The notes under the pieces are model-generated. The model was not told the origin of the DNA, made no database searches, and saw only the letters and a list, made by a program, of their open reading frames with translations. The translations under genes and the position numbers were made by a program. Below, in pieces: positions 15,417-24,048 of a stretch of DNA of 64,000 nucleotides. The stretch's first letter is position 1. Each line of letters begins with the position of its first letter. Origin of the DNA: CALBPI01 sp039814545 (GTDB lineage: Bacteria > Pseudomonadota > Gammaproteobacteria > Steroidobacterales > Woeseiaceae); NCBI GenBank assembly GCA_039814545.1, contig JBCCBB010000001.1:1-64000 (forward strand), read 5' to 3'.

Positions 15417-16874
15417 ATGATGAGAAGCGTAAGCGTCGCCGCACGCAGCCTTGCGGCCCTGTGTCTTGGATTGAGCCTTGGCGCCTGTGGCGCGGAGGCA
15501 CCACCCGCCGAGGCGCAGGCGGAAATCGCCCTGATCGTCTACGGCGATGTCGTGATGACGATGGACGTGGATGGTACGGAAATCGCCAATGGTGCGGTGG
15601 CCATAGATGACGGCGCCATTGTCGCCGTCGGCACCGCAACCGAGATCGACGCAAAGTTCACGGCGGCCGATACCCTTTCAGGGGAGGGTCGCGTGGTGAT
15701 GCCGGGCCTCGTCAACGGGCATACGCATGCCGCCATGAGCCTGTTGCGCGGCATCGCCGATGACCTTGAGCTCATCGAGTGGCTTGAGCGCTTTATCTTT
15801 CCGGCAGAAGTGGCCGTCGTCGACGAGGAATTCGTTCGCATCGGCACGCGATTGGCCTGCTGGGAGATGATCCGCGGCGGCACGACGAGCTTCGTCGACA
15901 TGTATTACTTCCCGGATGCCATGGCCGAAGAGACGCTCGCCTGCGGACTGCGCGGGGTCATTGTGCCCTCGGTCATCGAGCAGAAAAGCCCGGACGCCGA
16001 GACCGGCGCCGAATCGCTGGCCCAGGCCGTCGACTTTGTGCGACGTTGGCGTGACCGCGACGGCCGCATCATCCCGGCCATTGGCGCACACTCCGTGTAC
16101 ACCCTGTCGCGGCCGCGGCTCGAGGAAATCCAGGCCGCTGCGGCCGCCGAAGGCGTGCCCATCTCGATCCACGTCTCGGAGTCAACGTTCGAGATCCAGG
16201 TTACGGCCGCCAATCACGGGATGACGCCCGTCGAGCTGCTCGACGAGATGGGCTATCTCGACCTGCCGCTCATTGCCGCGCACATGGTCTACCCCTCGGA
16301 ATCCGATATGGCGCTGCTCGCCGAGCACGGCGTCGGGGTCGTACACAACCCGACCTCAAACATGAAGCTCGCCTCGGGCGTATCGCCGGTTGCGGCCATG
16401 CTTGAGGCTGGCGTGCGTGTGGGTATCGGCACCGATGGCGCCGCGAGCAACAACGATCTCGATATGTGGGAAGACGTGCGACTCGCTGCTCTGCTGTCGA
16501 AAGTCTCTACGGGCGACCCGACGGCCCTGCCCGCGCGGCAGGTGCTCGACATGGCCACGCGCAGTGGTGCCCGGGCCATTGGCCTCGGCGAGCTTGTGGG
16601 GCAGCTCGTGCCAGGTAAGCGCGCCGACGTCATCCAGGTGGATGTCACCGCGCTCGATGCGGCGCCGCGCTTCGATGCCGCCTCACATCTTGTCTACGTG
16701 ACCGACGCCGACGACGTCGTGACGACCATCGTCGACGGTCAGGTGCTCATGCGCGAGCGTGAGATTCCGGGCATGGATGCCGAGGCGCTGCGCCGAGACG
16801 TCGCGCAATGGCGCGAGCGCATCATCGCCGCAACAGGCGGGCCCGCTCAGGCGGCGAGGAACGAGTCGCCGTAG
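15417..16874 (+). CDS. Lipoprotein amidohydrolase resembling MTA/SAH deaminase (MtaD/SsnA group)
   Basis: A 485-residue amidohydrolase. The signal peptide ends in a lipobox (LSLGAC, Cys24 from the first Met), so the mature enzyme should be membrane-anchored outside the cytoplasm. The catalytic domain has the MtaD-type zinc and substrate motifs: GLVNGHTHAAMSLLRGIADD, GAHSVYTLSRP, ISIHVSES, LIAAHMVYP and GIGTDGAASNNDLDMWED. Relatives deaminate 5'-methylthioadenosine, S-adenosylhomocysteine or other adenosine derivatives in the cytoplasm, so the lipoprotein signal is notable. It sits among deoD and deoB, which fits purine nucleoside use. Its end overlaps the end of deoB by 28 bases. A TAACAT sits 6 bases before the ATG, so translation may be leaderless. 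Confidence 0.82.
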   Translation: MMRSVSVAARSLAALCLGLSLGACGAEAPPAEAQAEIALIVYGDVVMTMDVDGTEIANGAVAIDDGAIVAVGTATEIDAKFTAADTLSGEGRVVMPGLVNGHTHAAMSLLRGIADDLELIEWLERFIFPAEVAVVDEEFVRIGTRLACWEMIRGGTTSFVDMYYFPDAMAEETLACGLRGVIVPSVIEQKSPDAETGAESLAQAVDFVRRWRDRDGRIIPAIGAHSVYTLSRPRLEEIQAAAAAEGVPISIHVSESTFEIQVTAANHGMTPVELLDEMGYLDLPLIAAHMVYPSESDMALLAEHGVGVVHNPTSNMKLASGVSPVAAMLEAGVRVGIGTDGAASNNDLDMWEDVRLAALLSKVSTGDPTALPARQVLDMATRSGARAIGLGELVGQLVPGKRADVIQVDVTALDAAPRFDAASHLVYVTDADDVVTTIVDGQVLMREREIPGMDAEALRRDVAQWRERIIAATGGPAQAARNESP

Positions 16875-18064
16875 TCGAGCGCCGGGAGGTCGAAGTACTC
16901 GGCCAGCGTCTGGCCGATGTCGGCAAAGGTGCCGCGCCGACCGATACCGCCTTGCCCCACCGGTCGACCGTAGGCCAGCACGGGGATATATTCGCGCGTG
17001 TGGTCTGTGCCGGGCCAGGTGGGGTCACAACCGTGATCGGCGCAGAGGATAAGCAAGTCGTCCCCCGCCATGGCCGACATGACCTCGGGTAGTCGCGCAT
17101 CGAAGTCTTCGAGCGCCTGGGCGTAACCCGCAACGTCACGCCGATGCCCGTAGAGCATGTCGAAATCCACGAGGTTCGTGAACACGATGGACCGGTCGGG
17201 CGCTTCCGCCATGGCACCCAGCGTGGCGTCTACGAGGGCTTCGTTGCCCGTCGCCTTGACCCGCTTCGTGATGCCCTGGTGGGCAAAGATATCCGAGATT
17301 TTGCCTACGCTGACGACGTCACCGCCTGAATCGACGAGTCGATCCAGCACGGTCGGGGCGTGCGGCGGCGTCGTGAGATCGCGCCGGTTACCCGTTCGCA
17401 CAAAGGTTTGCGGGCTGTCGCCCGTGAAGGGTCGTGCAATAACGCGGCCAATCTTGTACGCGTCAACGAGCTCGCGCGCGATGTCGCAGAGCGCGTAGAG
17501 CCGTTCCAGGCCGAACGATGCCTCGTGAGCCGCAATCTGGAACACGCTGTCGGCAGAGGTGTAGACGATCGGCTTGCCCGAACGTCGGTGTTCCTCGCCA
17601 AGATCGCGAATGATGTCCGTGCCTGACGCATGGCAGTTGCCCAGCACCCCAGGCAGCTCGGCGCGCTCGATCAGTGCTTCGAGCAGTTCGGGCGGGAACG
17701 TGTCCGTCTTTTTGTCGAAATAGCCCCAGTCGAACAGCACGGGAACTCCTGCGATCTCCCAGTGGCCCGAGGGCGTGTCCTTACCGCTCGAGCGCTCGGC
17801 GGCACAGCCCCAGGCACCGACGATATCGTCGGCGACGGGACCGTCTGGCCACTCGCCGCTGGCAAGCTCAGCGGCGTGCATGAGCCCCAGACGGCTCAGG
17901 TTCGGCAGCGTCAGTGGCTGCGGGCGTTCGCCCGCCTCAAACGCGCGCCGGCAGTGGCGCGCGATGCTGGTCAGCGTGTTGGCCCCGGCGTCGCCGTAGC
18001 GGTCGGCGTCGTCCGTGGCGCCCAGGCCAAAGGAATCGAGAACGAGGATGATGGCCTTGCCCAT
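16847..18064 (-). CDS. deoB: Phosphopentomutase
   Basis: Interconverts (deoxy)ribose-1-phosphate and -5-phosphate, linking DeoA/DeoD to DeoC. The 405-residue alkaline-phosphatase-fold enzyme shows its two-manganese site residues: Asp in IILVLDSFGLGATDDADRYG, the phosphorylated Thr region GKDTPSGHWEIAG, and the late DH...H cluster LILCADHGCDPTWPGTDHTREYIP. I start at ATG 18064 (MGKAIILVL), with CGGAG six bases upstream; a longer in-frame extension would overlap the divergent promoter. It is monocistronic here and divergent from the saccharopine-dehydrogenase-like gene. Confidence 0.96.
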   Translation of the reverse strand: MGKAIILVLDSFGLGATDDADRYGDAGANTLTSIARHCRRAFEAGERPQPLTLPNLSRLGLMHAAELASGEWPDGPVADDIVGAWGCAAERSSGKDTPSGHWEIAGVPVLFDWGYFDKKTDTFPPELLEALIERAELPGVLGNCHASGTDIIRDLGEEHRRSGKPIVYTSADSVFQIAAHEASFGLERLYALCDIARELVDAYKIGRVIARPFTGDSPQTFVRTGNRRDLTTPPHAPTVLDRLVDSGGDVVSVGKISDIFAHQGITKRVKATGNEALVDATLGAMAEAPDRSIVFTNLVDFDMLYGHRRDVAGYAQALEDFDARLPEVMSAMAGDDLLILCADHGCDPTWPGTDHTREYIPVLAYGRPVGQGGIGRRGTFADIGQTLAEYFDLPALDYGDSFLAA

Positions 18065-18099
18065 GTGCACTCCGAAGATGTCAGCGTCGGCGGCTTCTC

Positions 18100-18105
18100 T
18101 ATAAT
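18100..18105 (+). promoter_or_regulatory. Candidate -10 box for the oxidoreductase gene
   Basis: A perfect TATAAT lies 41 bases before the ATG at 18147, in the 82-base spacer between the divergent deoB and oxidoreductase starts. No good -35 box is visible. Confidence 0.35.
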
Positions 18106-18146
18106 GGTGGTTTTGATTGCGGCACAACGCAACGTTTACAAGACTT

Positions 18147-19424
18147 ATGACCGGCAAAGCGCAAGAGAATTCGCGGGAATTCGACATCATCGTCTGGGGT
18201 GCAACTGGCTTCACGGGCCAACTCGTGGCCGAACATCTCGCGGATACCTACGGCATCGCGGGTGAGCTGCGATGGGCCATCGCGGGGCGCAACCCCGACA
18301 AACTCGAGGCCCTGCGCGAGCAGCTCGCGCGTGGCCGGCGCAAGCCGTCCATTGTCCTTGCCGACAGCCAGGACGCGGAATCGCTGAAGACGCTCACGCA
18401 ACGCACCCGTGTGGTGGCGACCACGGTCGGTCCCTACTCGCGCCTTGGCAGCGAGCTCGTGGCCGAGTGCGCGCGCAACGGCACCCACTATTGCGACCTG
18501 GCCGGTGAGCTGCCCTGGATTCGACGCATGATGGACGCACACGGCGGCACGGCCAAGCGCTCCGGCGCCGTCATTGTGCATTGCTGTGGCTTTGACTCGA
18601 TCCCGTCAGACGTTGGTGTGTGGTTCCTGCAGCGCGAAGCGCAGGCGCGGTTTGAGCAGCCCCTGCAACGGGTGCATGGCTACGTGGAACGGATGAATGG
18701 CGGCTTCAGCGGTGGCACGGCCGCCAGCATGCTCGAAGTCGCCAAAGAGGCCCGCAGTGACCGCCGCACAGCCCGTCTGCTGACCGACCCTTACGCGCTC
18801 AATCCGCGCAATGCGAGTCAGGGCGCCGACGAGAACGAGAGCCTGGGCTTCCACCGCGACGAATTCATCGACGGTTGGGTCGCGCCCTTCCTCATGGCGT
18901 CCATCAACACGCGGATCGTACGTCGCACTAACGCACTCATGGGCAATGCCTACGGACGCGACTTCCGCTACGCCGAATACACGGCGACCGGCGGGGGCGC
19001 ACTGGGTCTGGCCAAGGCCGCAGGCCTCAGCGGTGCACTTGCGAGCCTGCTCGCGGGCGCGGTGACAGCGCCAGGGCGCGCCTTTCTCAGTCGGTTTGTC
19101 TTTCCGAACCAGGGCGACGGACCCAGTGCCGAGGCACGAGATAATGGCCACTACCAACTTCGGTTTGCGGGCGTCGACGAGGAAGGTCGGACGCTGCAGG
19201 CGACGGTGACTGGCGATCGGGATCCGGGTTACGGCAGCACAAGCCGCATGCTGGGTGAAGCCGCTGTCTGCCTCGCCCGCAGCGCGCCGCGCGGCCCAGG
19301 TGAACGGGGTGGCTTCTCGACTCCGGCCGCCGCCATGGGCGATGCGCTGATCGAGCGATTGCAGCGCAATGCGGGTCTGACCTTCAAAGTCGATGAGGCG
19401 GCTTCGAGCGCCGCCGAGGCTTAG
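18147..19424 (+). CDS. Saccharopine-dehydrogenase-like NAD(P)-binding oxidoreductase (trans-acting enoyl reductase-like)
   Basis: A 425-residue protein beginning with a Rossmann motif (FDIIVWGATGFTGQLVAEHL) followed by AIAGRNPDKLEAL and VVATTVGPYSRLGSELV. These are the hallmarks of the saccharopine-dehydrogenase-like (SCCPDH) group that includes mycobacterial trans-acting enoyl reductases. The middle GTHYCDLAGELPWIRRM and CCGFDSIPSDVG are also typical. Relatives act on lipid or membrane-associated substrates; the substrate here is unknown. I use ATG 18147, since a TTG at 18117 would add ten residues before the fold. The end overlaps the convergent response-regulator gene by 4 bases. Confidence 0.78.
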   Translation: MTGKAQENSREFDIIVWGATGFTGQLVAEHLADTYGIAGELRWAIAGRNPDKLEALREQLARGRRKPSIVLADSQDAESLKTLTQRTRVVATTVGPYSRLGSELVAECARNGTHYCDLAGELPWIRRMMDAHGGTAKRSGAVIVHCCGFDSIPSDVGVWFLQREAQARFEQPLQRVHGYVERMNGGFSGGTAASMLEVAKEARSDRRTARLLTDPYALNPRNASQGADENESLGFHRDEFIDGWVAPFLMASINTRIVRRTNALMGNAYGRDFRYAEYTATGGGALGLAKAAGLSGALASLLAGAVTAPGRAFLSRFVFPNQGDGPSAEARDNGHYQLRFAGVDEEGRTLQATVTGDRDPGYGSTSRMLGEAAVCLARSAPRGPGERGGFSTPAAAMGDALIERLQRNAGLTFKVDEAASSAAEA

Positions 19425-20602
19425 TAGTTCGCGGCGCGTGCCGTCTCCGGCCCGGACTCATCGACAACCACACACGCGCCTGAAACCGTACCCTCGCGCA
19501 CGAAGCGCTGCACGTGCTCGAGTACGGCCGGCGTGACGCGTTGGCCTTCGCACACGATCAGGCTGCCGGCCTCAGTGCACAGATCTTGTGCCAGCGCCAT
19601 GCCGACATCTAGGTCCGTTACCCTGACCGAGCGGGTTGCGCGCTGCGAGTCCGATGCGTTCCCGGCTTCGAGAATCCGCTTAAGCAAGCGCGGATCAAAC
19701 TCCTTGCGCCGCGTGCGCAACTCCTCGTCGATTTCCGTGGCGTCGAATCCCCTGCAGCGTAGCGCGTCCGTGACCTGTGCCAGGTGCAGTGCGCGTGCGC
19801 CCAGCGGGATGGCTTCGGCACGAACCACATCGGCGGGGCCGCCTGAGCCGTCGTAGTGCTTGTGCTGATAGCGGATGATGTCAGCAACAGGCGTCATCCG
19901 CGGCACCCGCGCCAGCATATCGGCAACGGTCACGGCGGTGTGCTCGTAGTCACGCCGGTCCTGCTCATTGAGCGGCTGCCCGCTGTTGGCCTGTTCGGCA
20001 ATCGATTCCGGCAGCGCCATAACGCCGAGCTGCGACAGCATGATTGCCGTTTCGATAACCCAGCGACCCGTGGCGTCCAATTCGTCGCGACCCTCGAGCA
20101 GAGCGAATACCGCGGAGCGCAATCGGCGGGTGCGTCCAAACGTGTCGGGGCGCGAGATGGCGAGCAACTCGCTCATGACGCCGAGACTGCCCTGCAGCGT
20201 TTCCTCGAGCAGCTCCCGTTCCGCGTTAAGGAGACGGTAATGATCGAGCGCCTGGCTCACCACGACGCGCAGGCGGTCGACGTCGCAGGGCTTCGTCAAG
20301 AACCGAAACACGGCGCCGTCGTTGACGGCGTCAATGGCCGTTTGCTGGTCGGCATTACCGGTGAGCATCATGCGAACCGAACGCGGCGATAGCTGCTGCG
20401 CCGCGCGAAGAAACTCGACGCCACTCATACCCGGCATGCGCATGTCGGACACGATCACGGCGAAGTCATCCTCGCCTGCAAGCAACGCCAGGCCAGCCTC
20501 GGGGCCCTCGGCGGTTGCGACATCAAAATCCTTGCGGATGGCGCGCTTGATCGCCTGCAGGACGTTAGGCTCGTCGTCGACAAACAACACACGCTGGTTC
20601 AT
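19421..20602 (-). CDS. Response regulator with REC and degenerate HD-GYP domain
   Basis: A 393-residue protein. Residues 1-120 form a receiver with acidic DD (9-10), phosphoacceptor Asp53 (VSDMRMPG) and Lys in FLTKPCD. Residues about 140-330 align with the HD-GYP layout of RpfG-type c-di-GMP phosphodiesterases, but the metal-binding HD pair reads SQ (AIMLSQLGV) and the first His is missing (RPDTFGRTRR). HHExxDGxGYP is altered to HKHYDGSGGP. It is therefore probably inactive as a phosphodiesterase and may bind nucleotide or protein. A C-terminal extension of about 60 residues (VRVTDLDVGMALAQDL) follows. It is the last gene of a coupled operon with the HDOD protein and the kinase. Confidence 0.85.
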   Translation of the reverse strand: MNQRVLFVDDEPNVLQAIKRAIRKDFDVATAEGPEAGLALLAGEDDFAVIVSDMRMPGMSGVEFLRAAQQLSPRSVRMMLTGNADQQTAIDAVNDGAVFRFLTKPCDVDRLRVVVSQALDHYRLLNAERELLEETLQGSLGVMSELLAISRPDTFGRTRRLRSAVFALLEGRDELDATGRWVIETAIMLSQLGVMALPESIAEQANSGQPLNEQDRRDYEHTAVTVADMLARVPRMTPVADIIRYQHKHYDGSGGPADVVRAEAIPLGARALHLAQVTDALRCRGFDATEIDEELRTRRKEFDPRLLKRILEAGNASDSQRATRSVRVTDLDVGMALAQDLCTEAGSLIVCEGQRVTPAVLEHVQRFVREGTVSGACVVVDESGPETARAANY

Positions 20603-21789
20603 GCCGCGTCTCTCTCATTGGGCTGGATCGAGGCGAGATCACGCCACGTCTGCGCAGACTCGACGAGACCGATACTCTCGAGCCAGGCTTCGTCAAGCGG
20701 CAGCGCGTCCGGCTCGCCGACACTTGTGAGCGCCGCAGCGGCATGGACGGCGACGATGGGCGCAAACCCGGACACCTCCGTACGAGAAGGCTCTCGGTGG
20801 TATGCCAACGACTCGACGATGCCGTCTGCCAGTCCCCAAAGGCCCAGCAGGTAGGCACCGACTTCGCCTTGTGTGACCTCGAAGGCATCGCGTTCCGCGA
20901 CATCTTGGTCCACACCCGCGTCCATGACCTCGCTGACACGCTGGTACTCGGAGGGCAGTTCGGCCGCGAGGATAAGCTTGCCGAGCTCGTGCATCATGCC
21001 GGCCTGGAACGCCTCGTCGGCAACCACTTTGTTGTCGGATTCGTGGCGCGCGATGGCCTTGGCCAGGGCCGCGACGCGGCGCCCGCGACGCATCAGCGTG
21101 TCGGGCGATACGCCACCTTTCGCATGGTCGAAGGCCTTGAAGGCCGATTCCGAGAGGACCAGTGCGCGAATCACGTCCATACCCAGATAGGCGACGGCGT
21201 GGTCCACGGACGCCACGTGCCGGCGCAAACCGAAAAAGGCGGAATTGACGAGCTGCAGCAACTTCGCCGTCATCCCCAGGTCTTCACTGACGATCGTGGA
21301 AATCTCAGCCAGCGACGGTTCGTCCTTGCCCATTTCCGCGCTGATGCGCTGATACACCTCGGGCACGCTCGGCATTTGCCCCACCTCGGCCGTGAGCTTA
21401 CGCAACCGATCGCTGGCCAACATGCCCCGCAGTTGGCAGGTGCGCTGAACGGTATTCCTTAGTGTGTCGGCATCACAGGGTTTGGCCAGAAACTGGTGCG
21501 TGGCCGCCACTGAACGGATCGCCATTTCCTGCTCGGCGTGGCCCGACAAAATGATGCGCGCCGTGCCCGGGTGTTTCTGGCGCACAATCTCGAGCAGTGC
21601 GGCACCATCCTTGCCAGGCATGCGCATGTCCGTGACCACCACGTCGAACTCGCCGTCGCGCATGATGTCGAGCGCCGCATCCGCGCCGTCGGCAAAGTGC
21701 ATCTCCCACTCGTGGCGCATGGGACGCAACATGCGCCTCAGGCCCTGCAGGATGTTCTGTTCGTCGTCTACGAAGACAATTCTTTTCAC
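20599..21789 (-). CDS. Response regulator with REC and HDOD domain
   Basis: A 396-residue protein. The receiver (1-120) has DDE at 8-10, phosphoacceptor Asp54 (VVTDMRMPGKDG) and Lys in FLAKPCD. From about residue 135 to 335 it has an HDOD domain: MPSVPEVYQRISAEM, SEDLGMTAKLLQLVNSAFFG, VDHAVAYLGMDVIRALVLS and FQAGMMHELGKLILA. HDOD proteins are non-catalytic signalling modules in motility, chemotaxis and c-di-GMP circuits. The start overlaps the kinase stop by 4 bases and its stop overlaps the next regulator's start by 4 bases, so the three products are expected in fixed ratio. Confidence 0.9.
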   Translation of the reverse strand: MKRIVFVDDEQNILQGLRRMLRPMRHEWEMHFADGADAALDIMRDGEFDVVVTDMRMPGKDGAALLEIVRQKHPGTARIILSGHAEQEMAIRSVAATHQFLAKPCDADTLRNTVQRTCQLRGMLASDRLRKLTAEVGQMPSVPEVYQRISAEMGKDEPSLAEISTIVSEDLGMTAKLLQLVNSAFFGLRRHVASVDHAVAYLGMDVIRALVLSESAFKAFDHAKGGVSPDTLMRRGRRVAALAKAIARHESDNKVVADEAFQAGMMHELGKLILAAELPSEYQRVSEVMDAGVDQDVAERDAFEVTQGEVGAYLLGLWGLADGIVESLAYHREPSRTEVSGFAPIVAVHAAAALTSVGEPDALPLDEAWLESIGLVESAQTWRDLASIQPNERDAA

Positions 21790-23801
21790 GCAGCAGCCTC
21801 CCTGATGCCGTCCCTGCCTGCGCCGCGAAGCGGCAGGATGACCGTAAAGGTCGTCCCGCGACCGGGCGCCGAATCGAGCAGAATGTCGCCACCGTGCTGA
21901 TCGGTAATCACACTGCGACTGATGGCGAGCCCCTGACCCGTCCCGCGACCGACTTCCTTGGTGGTGAAGAACGGGTCGAACACCTTGTGCCGGATCTCAT
22001 CGGGTATGCCAGGACCATCGTCGGAAATTCGGAAGCAAACAGCATCGTCACCGTGCCGTGCTGAGGCGATGCGGATCTGGCCCAGCGGATCGCCCTCCCC
22101 ACGTGTGTCGCCAATGGCGTGGGCAGCGTTAACTAGCAGGTTCAAAACCACTTGCGCGATGGCCGACGGGTAGCATTCGACACGCGGCAAATCGGCAGCC
22201 AGGTCACGCTCGATCTCGGCAATGTACTTCCACTCGTTGCGCGCCACGGTCACCGTGCTCTCGATGACACGGTTGAGGTCTGCGGCTTCCATGTCGCCCC
22301 CGCCCGGGTGCGAGAACTCCTTGAGTGCCAGCACGATCTCGCGGATCTTGGCGATGCCATCCTGGCCCTGTGCCAGCGCCGCCGGAATTTCGGCGACAAG
22401 GTACTCGAGATCTGCCGCATCGACCGCGCTGTTGAGCGCATCAGCCGGTGCCGAGTCTTCAAGCGCGCGCAGCGACGTGATCACACCAGGCAGCGTCTCA
22501 AGCAGTGCGTGCAGGTCGTCGAAGCCCTCGCGCAGAAATGAGAGGTTGTCACTTACATATTGCGCCGGCGTGTTGATCTCGTGCGCAATACCTGCGGCCA
22601 GCTCGCCAATGGACTCAAGCTTGCGCGTGAGCTGCAACTGCTCCTGAAGCCGGTCCCGGTCGCGTTGCGCGTGATTTCGATCCGTGACGTCAACGAGCAT
22701 GGCGTGGGCAACAGACACACGGCCTGCACCATCGCTGCCCGGCTGGGCACTGAACAAGCACTCCATCTCGCTGCCGTCCGGGCGCAACATCGACACCGGT
22801 TGTTCGTGCTCCGCGCCGCCGCCGAACACGCGATCGATGCTGTTTCGCACCGCGCCGATATCGGTATCGGGATGCAGCAGTGACGTGAACGGCATGCCCT
22901 CAAGCGCATGGCGCTCAAGCCCCAGCGCATCGACAAGCCTCCGGTTCGCGTCAAAGACGCGCCGGTCCCGATCGAGCAGGAACATCATCACGGGCACGTT
23001 GTCCGTGAGCTGTCGCAAACGACTTTCGGCAGCGGCGACACGGCGCGTCTGCACTTCCTGTTCCGTCACATCGGTGAGGTAGACGTCCATGATGGGTGCT
23101 TCCGCGCTGTCGGCAGAGCGGCGCGCGAAGACAACCACGTGGCGCGAAAAGCCGTCGAGCGACTCGACGATGTGGCCCTGCTTGTACTCGACGATCTCGC
23201 CGTCTTGGGCGCGCTTCAAAAGGTTCGCGAGGCCCGTCAGCAGGCCGTTGAGATGGACGTCGGTGACAGCACTGGCGTCCGCCGCTCCCAGCATGTTCAG
23301 GAATTCACGATTGGCGGCCGTCACGCAGGCTTGGGCGTCCACACTGAACGCAGCGACCGGCATGTGGTCAAACAGGTCGTGATATTGCTGCGTCGCGGTT
23401 TCGACGTGGACGCGCTGTGATGCACGTTCGATCGAGCGCCGGATCACGCGCAGCGTCGCCGGTACTGGTATGACATCAGGATTCAGGCAGTCGTCGACAC
23501 CGCAAGCAAACAGGCTCGATTCGCAGGATTCGATCTGCGGCGCCATCACAATGACGGGCGTTGGTGTGACTCGCCGTGTCAGGGTCGGCAGGGCGTCTCC
23601 AGCCGCGTGGGGCTCCATGTCGGACAGCACAAGCACAATGCAGGCAGCACCGCGAAGCGCATCCGGGTCTTCGAGCGCCGTGTTGGCGTCGATGTGGTCC
23701 GCGTCGCACCAGTCCGCGGCTTCGAGCGCGCGCAGCATGGGCGCTGGCGCGGCCGCCGCGTCGCTGGCCACAATGACGTGCGCTGTGACATTCCTGCTCA
23801 A
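21786..23801 (-). CDS. Sensor histidine kinase with pseudo-receiver and two PAS domains
   Basis: A 671-residue protein with no membrane segments, so a cytoplasmic sensor. Order: a receiver-like N-terminus (1-125; the late receiver helix FACGVDDCLNP is recognisable but the phosphoacceptor site is unclear), PAS 1 (about 140-249), PAS 2 (about 264-374), an H-box with His407 (ELAAGIAHEINTPAQY), and an ATPase domain with N-box QVVLNLLVNAAHAI, G1 ISDDGPGIPD and FDPFFTTKEVGRGTGQGLAIS. I place the start at TTG 23801, since GGGGGAGA lies seven bases upstream and the longer in-frame stretch is out of family. It is the first gene of the operon and the likely phosphodonor for both downstream receivers. 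Confidence 0.87.
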   Translation of the reverse strand: MSRNVTAHVIVASDAAAAPAPMLRALEAADWCDADHIDANTALEDPDALRGAACIVLVLSDMEPHAAGDALPTLTRRVTPTPVIVMAPQIESCESSLFACGVDDCLNPDVIPVPATLRVIRRSIERASQRVHVETATQQYHDLFDHMPVAAFSVDAQACVTAANREFLNMLGAADASAVTDVHLNGLLTGLANLLKRAQDGEIVEYKQGHIVESLDGFSRHVVVFARRSADSAEAPIMDVYLTDVTEQEVQTRRVAAAESRLRQLTDNVPVMMFLLDRDRRVFDANRRLVDALGLERHALEGMPFTSLLHPDTDIGAVRNSIDRVFGGGAEHEQPVSMLRPDGSEMECLFSAQPGSDGAGRVSVAHAMLVDVTDRNHAQRDRDRLQEQLQLTRKLESIGELAAGIAHEINTPAQYVSDNLSFLREGFDDLHALLETLPGVITSLRALEDSAPADALNSAVDAADLEYLVAEIPAALAQGQDGIAKIREIVLALKEFSHPGGGDMEAADLNRVIESTVTVARNEWKYIAEIERDLAADLPRVECYPSAIAQVVLNLLVNAAHAIGDTRGEGDPLGQIRIASARHGDDAVCFRISDDGPGIPDEIRHKVFDPFFTTKEVGRGTGQGLAISRSVITDQHGGDILLDSAPGRGTTFTVILPLRGAGRDGIREAAA

Positions 23802-23842
23802 ATCCCGGTCTCCCCCTGCAGTGCTGAGGCTTCGTGACACGG

Positions 23843-23871
23843 CAGATATGAATCTAGCGACCGCCGGACAA
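23843..23871 (-). promoter_or_regulatory. Weak candidate promoter of the kinase operon
   Basis: TTGTCC (23871-23866) and TATCTG (23848-23843) on the minus strand are 17 bases apart, upstream of the kinase start at 23801. The spacing is ideal, but both hexamers match only in part. The rest of the spacer between 23802 and 24048 (247 bases) shows only a short CCGGT/ACCGG hairpin near 24020-24033 and no further gene. Confidence 0.25.
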
Positions 23872-24048
23872 CGAACTTTAGACAGTGCGGCCCAGTTCTG
23901 GCGCGGCTTCGCCGCGCGGCACACCGAGGTCCCTATACAGGCTGTGGCGCCCACGGGTCGGCTTGCCGGTTGCCCGGCGCCACGGTAGATTCGAGTGAGT
24001 AGGTGCGATCGGGTGATCCCGGTCAAAACCGGTAATCGTGGAGCGCAA

